A DNA stretch of 64,000 nt from Chitinophaga dinghuensis (GTDB lineage: Bacteria; Bacteroidota; Bacteroidia; Chitinophagales; Chitinophagaceae). A model generated the notes under the pieces. It saw only the letters and a list, made by a program, of their open reading frames with translations. It searched no databases and had not been told where the DNA came from. Each line of letters starts with the position of its first letter. Positions within the stretch are counted from its first letter, which is position 1. The DNA is taken from the NCBI RefSeq assembly GCF_003259435.1, contig NZ_QLMA01000007.1, positions 372,001-436,000 of the forward strand. Direction: 5' to 3'. This document shows, in pieces, positions 26,864 to 35,900 of the stretch. The position numbers and the translations under genes were made by a program.

Positions 26864-27502
26864 ATGGATCATTACCAGGAAACGTTTAATACCTGGAACA
26901 AGCTGGCGGCTCGTTACCAGGCGATGTTCATGGATATGGACATCTATCACCGGACCTACGATTATTTCTGTAGCGTGTTGGGGGAGCGGGCGCGGGTATT
27001 GGAGTTGGGATGTGGGCCGGGGAATATTACCCGTTATCTGTTGCAGCAGCGGCCGGACTGGCAGTTATTGGCAACAGATGTGGCGCCTGCCATGGTGGAA
27101 TTGGCGGCAGCGGCTAATCCTGGCGCAGAGTGCAGGGTGTTGGACTGCAGAGATGTCGCGCAATTGGAGGCTACCTACAACGGTATTGTAATTGGTTTTT
27201 GTATTCCTTATCTAACGGAGAAGGATAATCGTCAATTGATGCAGGATTGTTATGGATTGTTGGAAGACGGGGGATTGCTGTATTTGAGTTTTGTACCTGG
27301 CATGCAGGAGCAGTCTGGTTTTCAGACGGGGAGTAGTGGAGACAGGATTTATTTCCATTATTATCCGTTGGAGGTAGTACAGGAGCTGTTATTGCAGGCG
27401 GGTTTTGTGTTGTTAGAGGATTTCAGTATTGCATTTCAGCGGAGTGGGGGAGCAGGGGAAGTACATATGGTAATAGTAGCGCAAAAGCAGTCATTGGGTT
27501 AG
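26864..27502 (+). CDS. Class I SAM-dependent methyltransferase
   Basis: Methyltransferase of 212 residues. The ATG at 26864 (MDHYQETFNTWNKLA) is chosen; the frame runs further upstream only to a TTG. Motif I is VLELGCGPGNITRYL, the acidic residue of motif II is in LLATDVAPAMVELA, and later motifs are GIVIGFCIPYL and GGLLYLSFVPG. The substrate is unknown. A TATATTTG sequence (26852-26859) lies so close to the ATG that a transcript from it would be almost leaderless, and no -33 element pairs with it. Confidence 0.9.
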   Translation: MDHYQETFNTWNKLAARYQAMFMDMDIYHRTYDYFCSVLGERARVLELGCGPGNITRYLLQQRPDWQLLATDVAPAMVELAAAANPGAECRVLDCRDVAQLEATYNGIVIGFCIPYLTEKDNRQLMQDCYGLLEDGGLLYLSFVPGMQEQSGFQTGSSGDRIYFHYYPLEVVQELLLQAGFVLLEDFSIAFQRSGGAGEVHMVIVAQKQSLG

Positions 27503-27548
27503 TGTGCATGTAAAGGGAGGTCAACTTTCAACGGACATTTGGCCGGTG

Positions 27549-28268
27549 TTATTCTAGTCTTCGTAACACATTTTCAACCAGATGGTGGTGCAGCCATTTT
27601 GCGGCGGCTCTCGTGTCTTCATCTTTGGTGCCGCGGCCGGCCACCAGTTCGAGGCCCCAGGGTCTGCCATCAAATTCGAAGAGTATTTCCGAGGGGGTGG
27701 TGGGTTCTACGATCAGCCAGATGGCGAAGCTGATATTTCGGAAGAGGAAGGTGCAATCCCAGGTGAGGTAATAGAGTTGTTGTTGATAGGGTAACACTTC
27801 ATTGTATTTTTTGGCTTTGCCGGAATATCTGCCGGTTTCATAAACGCCGATTTTTACAGAAGCAGAAGTGTTGGGCATTTGATAATACATCAATTTGAGG
27901 GTGGGTTTTGGATGGTCTCCCCGCCGTCGGAGGACGTCTTTGAAGAGTACCAGCCATATTTCCTGTATTTCGTGGATGAAATGAAGCTCCGTTTTTACAT
28001 CTACTCCATTGATCCAGACAGACCAGCCGGTGTTTTGTGTACGTTTTAACCCGAATTCCCGGCCGTCAGTAAGATGACGAATAAACTCTCCTGATTTTCC
28101 CCATGTCTCAAATCCCAGCATAAACAACTCGTTATTCTCTATGGGAATCGCTTCCATGGACAACCTCATGGCGGGCAGGAAAGGATAATGTACTTCCTCA
28201 ATGCGAATAATGTGGCCCTTGTACCGATAGTACAGGCCATCTTTGATGTGCTCCAGTTCGAGTGGCAT
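27549..28268 (-). CDS. Hypothetical protein of unknown family
   Basis: Not recognised. It is a 239-residue soluble protein with no signal peptide or membrane span, rich in beta-strand and aromatic residues (DGLYYRYKGHIIRI; LKLMYYQMPNTSASVKIGVY; LTWDCTFLFRNISFAIWLIV), and a helical C-terminus (AAAKWLHHHLVENVLRRLE). Codon use matches its neighbours, so it looks like a real gene. Upstream it has a promoter, a leader hairpin with a T-run and two copies of a palindrome, which suggests tight control. Confidence 0.7.
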   Translation of the reverse strand: MPLELEHIKDGLYYRYKGHIIRIEEVHYPFLPAMRLSMEAIPIENNELFMLGFETWGKSGEFIRHLTDGREFGLKRTQNTGWSVWINGVDVKTELHFIHEIQEIWLVLFKDVLRRRGDHPKPTLKLMYYQMPNTSASVKIGVYETGRYSGKAKKYNEVLPYQQQLYYLTWDCTFLFRNISFAIWLIVEPTTPSEILFEFDGRPWGLELVAGRGTKDEDTRAAAKWLHHHLVENVLRRLE

Positions 28269-28272
28269 AGCA

Positions 28273-28289
28273 TACTAATAAAATTAGTA
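28273..28289. promoter_or_regulatory. Palindrome copy 1, TACTAA-N5-TTAGTA
   Basis: Perfect inverted repeat TACTAAT-AAA-ATTAGTA located 4 bases before the start codon of the minus-strand hypothetical gene. It matches the format of a second copy 99 bases away. Confidence 0.6.
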
Positions 28290-28297
28290 GGTGATTA

Positions 28298-28352
28298 AAA
28301 AAAGTAAGCCCCCGGCAAGTCTACGAATAGCCTTGAACCGAAGGGCTTTACT
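28298..28352 (-). terminator. Leader hairpin with T-run upstream of the hypothetical gene
   Basis: Read on the minus strand, AGTAAAGCCC (complement of 28343-28352) pairs with GGGCTTACT (complement of 28303-28311) around a structured 31-base interior, directly followed by a run of seven T. It lies between the promoter at 28366 and the start codon, so it would act as a leader attenuator or end a short RNA. Confidence 0.5.
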
Positions 28353-28365
28353 TATATGTCTGTCA

Positions 28366-28394
28366 CAAAAATACTAATATTTTTAGTATTTCAA
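28366..28394 (-). promoter_or_regulatory. Promoter with operator palindrome (copy 2) in its spacer
   Basis: On the minus strand: TTG (complement of 28392-28394), 18-base spacer, TATTTTTG (complement of 28366-28373). The second TACTAA-N5-TTAGTA palindrome, 28372-28388 (AATACTAA / TTAGTATT arms at 28370-28390), fills the spacer, the classic place for a repressor site. Confidence 0.6.
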
Positions 28395-28498
28395 AATGAT
28401 TATGCAATTTTTATTTTTTAAATACTTGTCATGCAAAGAGATAGCAGTAAAGAATTGGCAAACTTCTTGACATTGTGGAGGCATATCCTATATCGAAA

Positions 28499-28897
28499 AT
28501 GAAAACGATTAGCACTAAAAAAACGTACTGGAAATATTTATGGGATTACCCTCATTTTGCCGTGGACGGCGTAATAGTTTATGAGGCGCCGCCTTTTGCT
28601 CCATTAGATAAATTCATGTCTCCCTTTACGAAAAGTATGCAGCTACAGGAAGACGAACTGCAAGTGCATTACGTGAAATGGTGCTGCAAGCGTAATATGT
28701 CCATACCATTACAGGAACTGGTGATAAAGCTGTATTGTTACCAGGATGATTTCCGATTTCCGGAGTATTATGTCCTGAAGCTGATTGTTAATGGGAAAGT
28801 ACGTCATGAGCTGGATCACAGAGACGGCTATACGAAAGAAACACTACTGACCTTTATGGAAGATTTCGCAACTGCGAAGAATGCCTGTTTACAATGA
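28499..28897 (+). CDS. Hypothetical protein, first of two tandem paralogues
   Basis: Not recognised. It has 132 residues from the ATG at 28499 (MKTISTKKTYWKYLW); further upstream the frame has only a GTG. There is no signal peptide. The N-terminal half is variable, and the C-terminal half is strongly shared with the next gene: IKLYCYQDDFR, YYVLKLIVNGKVRHELD, and a helix FMEDFATAKNACLQ. The alternating strands and one terminal helix suggest a PH-like beta-barrel, which is only a guess. It is divergent from the 27549 gene. Confidence 0.7.
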   Translation: MKTISTKKTYWKYLWDYPHFAVDGVIVYEAPPFAPLDKFMSPFTKSMQLQEDELQVHYVKWCCKRNMSIPLQELVIKLYCYQDDFRFPEYYVLKLIVNGKVRHELDHRDGYTKETLLTFMEDFATAKNACLQ

Positions 28898-28953
28898 TGT
28901 TAAGTGGAGAGCTGCACAAAAGAATTTATTAAAATTAATCCCTGGTACCAAGC

Positions 28954-29391
28954 ATGAAAACGATTACCACCAGCAGTAGCTACTTTAATTTTTTAGTGGA
29001 TATATTCCGTTATCCTGCCATGCTGGCGTATGCATGGCCTATTGCCATTTTTTATATTCCTTTTGATAAAATGAGAACTGCGTTTATCAGAAGTATGTCG
29101 ATCGAAGCGGAACAGTTGCAGATTGATTATAGTAAGTGGGGCCGCAAACGGGTGAAGGATATTCCATTATTGCAACTCATCATTAAGCTCTATTGTTACC
29201 AGGACGACTTCAGAGCGCCCAAATATTATGTGATGAAACTGGAAGTGAATGGGAGACCGCGTTATGAAATAGATAGCAGAGATGGATTTACCAAAGAGCA
29301 GTTCCTGGCTTTTATGGAAGAATTTACTGCGGCAAAGAATGCCTGCATTCGAGAACGTAGCGTAACAGAAGAGCGCAAAGGAATTTGTTAG
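28954..29391 (+). CDS. Hypothetical protein, second tandem paralogue
   Basis: Not recognised. It has 145 residues and clear homology to the preceding gene in both the start (MKTIT) and the second half (IPLLQLIIKLYCYQDDFRAP; YYVMKLEVNGRPRYEID; RDGFTKEQFLAFMEEF). The N-terminus differs: it is more hydrophobic (MLAYAWPIAIFYIPF) and could contact a membrane. A short charged tail is added at the C-terminus. The 56-base gap suggests one transcript with the first copy. Confidence 0.7.
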   Translation: MKTITTSSSYFNFLVDIFRYPAMLAYAWPIAIFYIPFDKMRTAFIRSMSIEAEQLQIDYSKWGRKRVKDIPLLQLIIKLYCYQDDFRAPKYYVMKLEVNGRPRYEIDSRDGFTKEQFLAFMEEFTAAKNACIRERSVTEERKGIC

Positions 29392-29497
29392 TTATGTCGG
29401 GTGATGCGTGCCATGGCTGCCTGTTGGCAGAATAGTAATCTGCGAGCTATAACACTATATGATGATAAACATTTTGGACTTACCTTAGCGGAAAAGA

Positions 29498-30643
29498 ATG
29501 AAACGCCTATTCCTATTAGTAACCCTTACACTGATTTTACCCACTGTGTCCAACGCACAATCTTTCGAACAACTGGCTCAGAAAGCAGGAGATTTCTACA
29601 TAAAGAACAACCTCCCGGAAGCTTTTAAGGCCATCAAGGCCGCTTTCCAATTGGATAGTAATAAAGCCAGAGCTTTCGATTACTATACAGCTGCCCGCAT
29701 AGCTGCAAAAACAGACCATATCTCTGAGGCATTTTCCTGGCTATATGTTGCTCAGAGACGGGGCTTGGGGCGGGAAATATTCTATCTGGAATATGTTAGT
29801 TTGGACGATGCCTTTCTTCATATGTGGAAGGACCCTCGCTGGGAGCCATACGTGAAAACCCTGGAACAGGACATGCTAAAGAAGAAAGCCGAGGAGCAAC
29901 GCAGGCGCGAAGACTGGAAAAACGCATGCCTTAGGAATGCTGCAGCTATGAAAGAAGGACATCTTCAAGCGGGATTTGCCTTGTATTATAATAAAGTGGA
30001 TACCCTGGAAGTGCCCTATCAGGTGTATGTACCCAAGTCCATTAATACACATAAAAAACATAAGCTGATTGTATTCCTGCATGGAGGGGTAGTGGACCAG
30101 GGGTATTTTGGAGAGGATAGTCCTAGTATGAGTAGTGTGGTGCCAATTTTCCAGGTGGCGGATTCTTTGGGCGCTATAGTGCTGTATCCATTTGCCAGAA
30201 AGGATTTTGGCTGGTGGGGCCAACTGGCGGCATTCCAAAATGTAGTGAATATTACGAAGGTGGTGACGGCCCAATATCCAATTGACCCGAAGCAGATAGT
30301 AATGGTGGGCGATGCTACCGGTGGTACTGCTTTATTTTGGTATGCCACACAGCCGGAAAGTCTGTATAAAGGCTATCTGGCTATATCTGCAACGCCAAAA
30401 TTGGAAATAGGAGAGATTGCCTTCTCTCAAATCACACCTGACAAACATTTTTACAGTATCAACGCAACAGATGACCGGATACTTAATTACAAAGAAATAC
30501 ACGATATTTATTCTAAGCAACGATCAATAGCCACAGGCTGGCATTTTGAGACGGTTAATTTTGGCGGATATAACATAATATTCAGGAATGAAGGACCGCC
30601 GCTGATCTTGAAATACCTAAAGAAAATTTTTGCGGAGAAGTAG
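29498..30643 (+). CDS. Exported TPR plus alpha/beta-hydrolase-fold protein lacking catalytic residues
   Basis: Exported protein of 381 residues with a signal peptide ending near SNAQ, a short TPR-like helical region (about 22-140) and an esterase/PHB-depolymerase-like alpha/beta-hydrolase domain (about 165-381). The oxyanion-hole segment VFLHGG is kept. At the nucleophile elbow the sequence is GDATGG, so the expected Ser is Ala273, and at the catalytic His position FGGYN has Tyr358. It therefore looks like a pseudoenzyme, perhaps a binding protein. It is convergent with the next gene, leaving three bases between them. Confidence 0.8.
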   Translation: MKRLFLLVTLTLILPTVSNAQSFEQLAQKAGDFYIKNNLPEAFKAIKAAFQLDSNKARAFDYYTAARIAAKTDHISEAFSWLYVAQRRGLGREIFYLEYVSLDDAFLHMWKDPRWEPYVKTLEQDMLKKKAEEQRRREDWKNACLRNAAAMKEGHLQAGFALYYNKVDTLEVPYQVYVPKSINTHKKHKLIVFLHGGVVDQGYFGEDSPSMSSVVPIFQVADSLGAIVLYPFARKDFGWWGQLAAFQNVVNITKVVTAQYPIDPKQIVMVGDATGGTALFWYATQPESLYKGYLAISATPKLEIGEIAFSQITPDKHFYSINATDDRILNYKEIHDIYSKQRSIATGWHFETVNFGGYNIIFRNEGPPLILKYLKKIFAEK

Positions 30644-30646
30644 CCG

Positions 30647-31255
30647 TTACTGTTTGATATTCCAAACATCTACCCACTTTGATTGCCCGTTGCCCAGCAG
30701 CACTACCTTCAGCCAGCAACGGGCAGTATCTTTTTCATTTACGATGCCCTTGAATGGCAAACCATTTGATACTAACGAGTAAGTAACAGTATCGCCTATA
30801 CGGTATTTATCCAGCTGCTGCCTTTTGACGATGGAGTCCAGTCTTTTCACCTCTTCCAGATGTTCCATATAGTAGCGGATGTTTTTCGCAAACTCATCAT
30901 CTTGCCCTGTCAGATGGCGATGGTAGCTCTGAAAGATGAGTTTAGAGATATCTTCCGGCCCCGTAATCCCGAAGTTTTCGAAATAAGTTTTCAACCTGGA
31001 CTTCTTCCACAATCCCCAATTGTTCCTGATTAATGTTCCGTATTGCTGATCCATGCTAAGTGTGAACTTATAGGCAGGCATTTCCTTGTAGCGGATTTTA
31101 TCGCTATCGGAGATGAATTTATCTAGTTGCTGGAAGCATTCATCCAGATTAGCAGGAATATATTTCCAATCTCTTTCAGACTGTTCAGTTATCCTGTGGC
31201 TGCACGCATAAAGTGCGGCTGTCATCAATATGAGCGCGAGTATTATTGATTTCAT
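30647..31255 (-). CDS. Lipoprotein of unknown function (DUF6794-like)
   Basis: A 202-residue lipoprotein with lipobox AALYACS. The mature part begins with YIPANLDECFQQLDKF, a pattern I associate with the DUF6794 group, followed by helices and a C-terminal small beta region (YRIGDTVTYSLV; CWLKVVLLGNG). No catalytic motif is evident. It is tail-to-tail with the pseudo-hydrolase gene. The family label is tentative; lipoprotein status is well supported. Confidence 0.7.
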   Translation of the reverse strand: MKSIILALILMTAALYACSHRITEQSERDWKYIPANLDECFQQLDKFISDSDKIRYKEMPAYKFTLSMDQQYGTLIRNNWGLWKKSRLKTYFENFGITGPEDISKLIFQSYHRHLTGQDDEFAKNIRYYMEHLEEVKRLDSIVKRQQLDKYRIGDTVTYSLVSNGLPFKGIVNEKDTARCWLKVVLLGNGQSKWVDVWNIKQ

Positions 31256-31473
31256 GATCGGGTATGAATGGCCGGGTAGTAATATACGTTGTTTTTATAT
31301 ATGATAGGGCGCAGTGGCCATTTCATAAGAGCCGGTGGCGGTGGGGAGCGACTGTCATCTCCCGAAATTCATCTCTTTTATTTCCGTTTCATTCCCTGAT
31401 TCTTCCGCTTGGTCAGATAGTATATAGTTATGCATCCTGCTTATCGGAAATTCGTATAGTCAAAAATAGTTTT

Positions 31474-31791
31474 ATGGCTTGGTTATATCTTTTTTTAGCT
31501 GGATTCTTTGAAATAGGCTGGCCGTTGGGATTAAAAATATCTCAGGCTGCCGGTAACAAATTCCTTGGAATTGCGCTTGCTGTATTTTCTATGACCCTGA
31601 GTGGTATTTTCCTATGGATGGCCCAGAAGTCCATTCCTATAGGAACTGCTTATGCCGTATGGACCGGTATCGGAGCGGCAGGTACTTTCTTTATCGGAAT
31701 CATCTTTTTCAATGACCCCGCTTCCTTCTGGAGAATCTTTTCTGCAATGCTGATTCTTATGGGGGTAATCGGACTTAAACTCAGCGCATAA
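31474..31791 (+). CDS. sugE: SugE/Gdx-type small multidrug resistance transporter
   Basis: Four-span inner-membrane exporter of 105 residues that works as an antiparallel dimer. The ATG at 31474 gives the standard length; the frame extends upstream but that part is not SMR-like. The essential glutamate is Glu13 in AGFFEIGWPLGLK. The SugE/Gdx subtype is shown by KSIPIGTAYAVWTGIGAAGT in span 3; this subtype exports guanidinium or small quaternary ammonium ions. The RND membrane fusion gene starts 20 bases downstream, so they may be cotranscribed. Confidence 0.93.
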   Translation: MAWLYLFLAGFFEIGWPLGLKISQAAGNKFLGIALAVFSMTLSGIFLWMAQKSIPIGTAYAVWTGIGAAGTFFIGIIFFNDPASFWRIFSAMLILMGVIGLKLSA

Positions 31792-31811
31792 ACGCTCATT
31801 AACTGATTTTT

Positions 31812-32939
31812 ATGAGAACAGGCATTCTATTAATCGGCAAGGCAGCAGGATGGTTACTGTTGCTCTTTGCTGCGACAGGCTGTAATCAACAGGCAAGTGC
31901 TCCTCAGGAAGAAGCTGCCAGAGCATTCCCCGTATTCGCCGTACAATCCTCCAATGCAACAGTGGACATGCAGTATCCTGCCCATCTGGAAGGAAAGGTA
32001 AACGTGGAAATCCGCTCTCAGGCAGATGGTTACCTGGAAAAAATCTTCACAGATGAAGGAGCCTTCGTACAGAAAGGACAATCCTTATTTAAAATCAATG
32101 ACCAGCCGTTAAAAGAGCAGTTGAATACCGCCCAGGCCGCACTGCTGGCTGCCCGCGCGGCCCTCACTACGGCAGAACTGGAAGTCGGCAAAAGCGAAGA
32201 GCTCTATAAAAATCGGGTGGTATCTGATTACCAACTGAAAGCGGCAAAAGCTGCCCGGGAGAATGCCAAAGCGCAGGTGGCCCAACAAGAAGCCGCTGTA
32301 GCGGCCGCCCGCATCAACCTGGACTTCTCCCTGATCAAAGCCCCTGTGAGCGGCTATATAGGCCGTATTCCGAAACGAATCGGGAACCTGATTACAAAAA
32401 CAGATCAGCAGCCACTGACACACCTGTCTGACATCAGCGAAGTATATGCCTACTTCTCCATGACAGAACAGGATTTCCTCGGACTCACAGAGCAATACAA
32501 AGGAAACCGTGTGGCTGATAAAATTGCCGCCATGCCACCAGTAACCTTACTCCTTGCTAACGGTAAGCCCTATACGCATAGTGGTAAAGTGCAGATGATA
32601 GACGGACAGTTTGATGCCAATACCGGCGCTATCAGCGTGCGGGCTGCATTTGACAATAAAGAAGGCATTCTCCGTTCCGGTAATACCGGGAAGATCATTC
32701 TTGGAGAAAAACATACCGGCGTACTGTTAGTACCTGTACTCGCCACACTGGACGTGCAGCACAAGGTATTTGTGTATCGCCTGAATAAAGATAACCTCGC
32801 CGAAAGAGTAGCTATCTCCATCGCTGGTAAAAGCGGGGAGAACTACCTCGTGGATGCAGGACTGAAGGCCGGCGACAGAATCGTCGGGAAAGACCTGCAA
32901 CTGGTAAAAGAAGGAGAGAAAGTAAAAATCAGCAAATAA
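31812..32939 (+). CDS. RND efflux periplasmic adaptor (membrane fusion) lipoprotein
   Basis: AcrA/MexA-type adaptor that joins the RND pump to the outer-membrane channel. It has a lipobox (LLFAATGC), a lipoyl half-motif (VEIRSQADGYLEKIFTDEGA), a coiled-coil hairpin (about 100-165, rich in Ala, Gln and Glu), the second lipoyl half (LIKAPVSGYIGRIPKRIGN), a beta-barrel and a membrane-proximal domain. Its 375 residues are normal. It is the first gene of the adaptor-pump-channel operon. Confidence 0.95.
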   Translation: MRTGILLIGKAAGWLLLLFAATGCNQQASAPQEEAARAFPVFAVQSSNATVDMQYPAHLEGKVNVEIRSQADGYLEKIFTDEGAFVQKGQSLFKINDQPLKEQLNTAQAALLAARAALTTAELEVGKSEELYKNRVVSDYQLKAAKAARENAKAQVAQQEAAVAAARINLDFSLIKAPVSGYIGRIPKRIGNLITKTDQQPLTHLSDISEVYAYFSMTEQDFLGLTEQYKGNRVADKIAAMPPVTLLLANGKPYTHSGKVQMIDGQFDANTGAISVRAAFDNKEGILRSGNTGKIILGEKHTGVLLVPVLATLDVQHKVFVYRLNKDNLAERVAISIAGKSGENYLVDAGLKAGDRIVGKDLQLVKEGEKVKISK

Positions 32940-32984
32940 TACATAGGCTGCCAACGATAATGCCTATACGAAAATTGATTTTCC

Positions 32985-35900
32985 ATGCTTAAGAATATTA
33001 TTACCAGGCCGGTACTGGCAACCGTTATCTCCGTGATACTGGTGCTACTGGGTTTGGTGAGTCTGCAAAAACTTCCCGTAACACAATTCCCGGACATCGC
33101 ACCGCCAACGGTGTACGTATCCGGCGCCTATCCCGGCGGTAATGCGGAAAGCGTTACCCGTTCAGTGATTACGCCATTGGAAGATGCCATCAACGGCGTA
33201 GAGAATATGGATTATATTACTTCTACTGCCGGCAGCGATGGTTCCTTCTCGCTCCGTGTGGTATTCCGCCTGGGCGTTAACCCGGATCAGGCGGCAGTGA
33301 ATGTGCAGAACCGCGTAGCGCAGGTAAACAGCCTGGTGCCGGAAGAAGTGGTGCGTGCCGGTATCACTACCAGCAAACAACAGAACAGTACGATCATGTA
33401 TTTCAACCTCGTTAGTAACGACAGTACAAAATACGATGAGCTGTTCCTGCAGAACTATGCTAAAATTAATCTTATTACTGCGCTGAAACGTATACCTGGC
33501 GTAGGAAACGTAAATCTCTTCGGTGGAAAGGATTACGCTATGCGTATTTGGCTGGACCCGCAGAAAATGGCCGTGAATAATCTCACGCCACAGGATGTAC
33601 ATACCGCCATTGCCAATAGCAGTCTGGAAGCTTCTCCGGGAAAATTCGGAGAACAATCCAATGCGCCCATGCAATATGTGGTGAAACATAAAGGTAAGCT
33701 AAAGACTCCGGAAGAATTTGAGCATATTGTTCTGAAATCCAATACCGACGGTTCTTTGCTCCGGATCAGAGATGTAGCCCGCGTAGAATTTGGTTCCAGC
33801 TTTTATGATAGCAATAACAAGGAGAATGGTAACCAGGCGGTCACCATGGGGATTCAGCAAACAGCCGGTTCCAATGCGAATGAGATTGAGATCGCCGTGC
33901 GGCAACAGTTGGCGCAGGAAAGCAAACGTTTTCCGAAAGGGGTGGAAGTACATGTGATTCAAAGTGTAAAAGAACGACTGGATCAATCGGTCAAGCAAGT
34001 AAAGAGTACGCTGATAGAGGCGTTTATCCTCGTGTTTATTGTGGTATTTCTTTTCTTACAGGATTTCCGTTCTACGTTGATTCCGGCTATTGCGGTACCA
34101 GTGGCTATTATTGGCACTTTCTTCTTCCTGTCCCTCATGGGATTTACTATCAATATCCTGACGCTTTTCGCACTGGTACTGGCGATTGGGATTGTAGTGG
34201 ACGATGCCATTGTAGTGGTGGAAGCTGTGCATGCGAAGATGGATAAAACGGGGCAGGATGCTAAAACGGCTACTGTCAATACGATGGGCGAAATCACCAG
34301 TGCCATTATTTCCATCACCCTGGTGATGTCTGCTGTTTTTCTGCCAATCGGGTTTATGGATGGTCCCGCAGGTATTTTCTATAAACAATTTGCCTTTACG
34401 CTGGCGGTATCTATTCTTATTTCCGCCGTGAACGCACTCACGCTGAGTCCTGCGCTCTGTGCACTGCTACTGAACAATCACGGAAAAGGACATACGAAAA
34501 GTAACGAAACCTTTAAAGAACGCTTTTTCACTGCATTTAATACTGGCTTTGAACAGATGACAAACAGGTATGTCCGTGCCGTAAAATTCCTGGTAAGCAA
34601 GAAATGGTGGTCGTTGGCCGGACTCACCGTTGTGGCGGTTTTTTCTTTCTGGCTGATGAACAAAGCGCCTAAAGAATTTATTCCATCGGAAGATGACAGC
34701 TTCTTGTTATACTCGCTGTCGCTCGCTCCTGGAACGAATCTGCAACATACGACTGCTGTGATAACCCGACTAGATAGCGCGCTGCAAAAGATGCCGGAAG
34801 TAAAGTCCGTCACCAGCGTATCCGGCTTTAATCTCATCAGCAACAGTGCCGGTCCTTCTTATGCTATTGGTTTTATTAAACTGAAAGCGCCGAAAGAACG
34901 TGGAGCTATCAAAAATATGGACGAAGTGCTGGCGGCGATGAATGCGAGACTGCAACCGCTCTCAGAAGGGGAGCTGAGTATGTTCCGTAATCCGCCGGTA
35001 GACGGCTTTGGCGCAGTAAATGGTGCGGAGCTGGTATTGCAGGACAAGCAGGATCATGGTATCAATGAATTCAACACGGCCGCAAAAGAGGTGATTGCCA
35101 AGTTGAATACGCTTCCGGAAGTAGGATTTGCATTTACTACTTTCCGCAGCGATTTCCCGCAGTTTGAATTGAAGATTGATGAAGATAAAGCACAGCAACT
35201 GGGAACAACGGTGAAGGATATACTCTATACGCTGCAACTGTTTTATGGAGGCTCACAGTCGAGCGACTTCGTACGCTTCGGTAAGTTTTACAGAGTGTAC
35301 ATGCAGGCTGCGGGCGAGTATCGTGCAGATGAGCAATCGCTCAGCCAGGTGTTTGTACGCGGACAATCAGGGAACATGATTCCATTGAATACGCTGGTAA
35401 CCTTGCAAAGAGTGTATGGCCCAGAAGTAGTGGAACGCTATAACCTGTTTAACAGTGTAACCGTCAATATCTTTCCGAAAGAAGGATTTAGTAACTCACA
35501 GGCCATGGCCGCGACGGAGAAGCTGCTGGAATATGACCTGCCGGCAGGATATGGGTACGAATGGAGTGGATTGAGTAAGGAAGAAAAGAAAACGGGCGGA
35601 CAGATGCTCTTTATATTCGGCCTTTGTCTGCTCTTTACCTACCTGTTATTATCCGCACAGTACGAAAGTTATCTCTTGCCGCTGGCGGTGATTTTCTCCA
35701 TACCTACAGGTATAATGGGCGTATTCCTGGCCACTGGACTAACAGGTTTGACGAACAGTATTTATGTGCAGGTAGGCTTGATTATGCTGGTAGGGTTGCT
35801 GGCAAAGAATGCGATTTTGATCGTGGAGTTTGCCTTACAAGCGAGGAAGGATGGAATGAGTTTGATCCGTTCTGCCATAGCGGGTGCGCGGCAACGTTTA

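Noticed and set aside
28303..28352. Hairpin region as a tRNA or tRNA-like gene
   Set aside because: It is only about 50 bases long, lacks T-loop and acceptor features, and ends in a T-run on the minus strand, so a leader terminator explains it better.
29498..30643. Active PHB-depolymerase or feruloyl-esterase-like enzyme
   Set aside because: The Ser and His of the triad are Ala273 and Tyr358, so an enzyme call is not supported.
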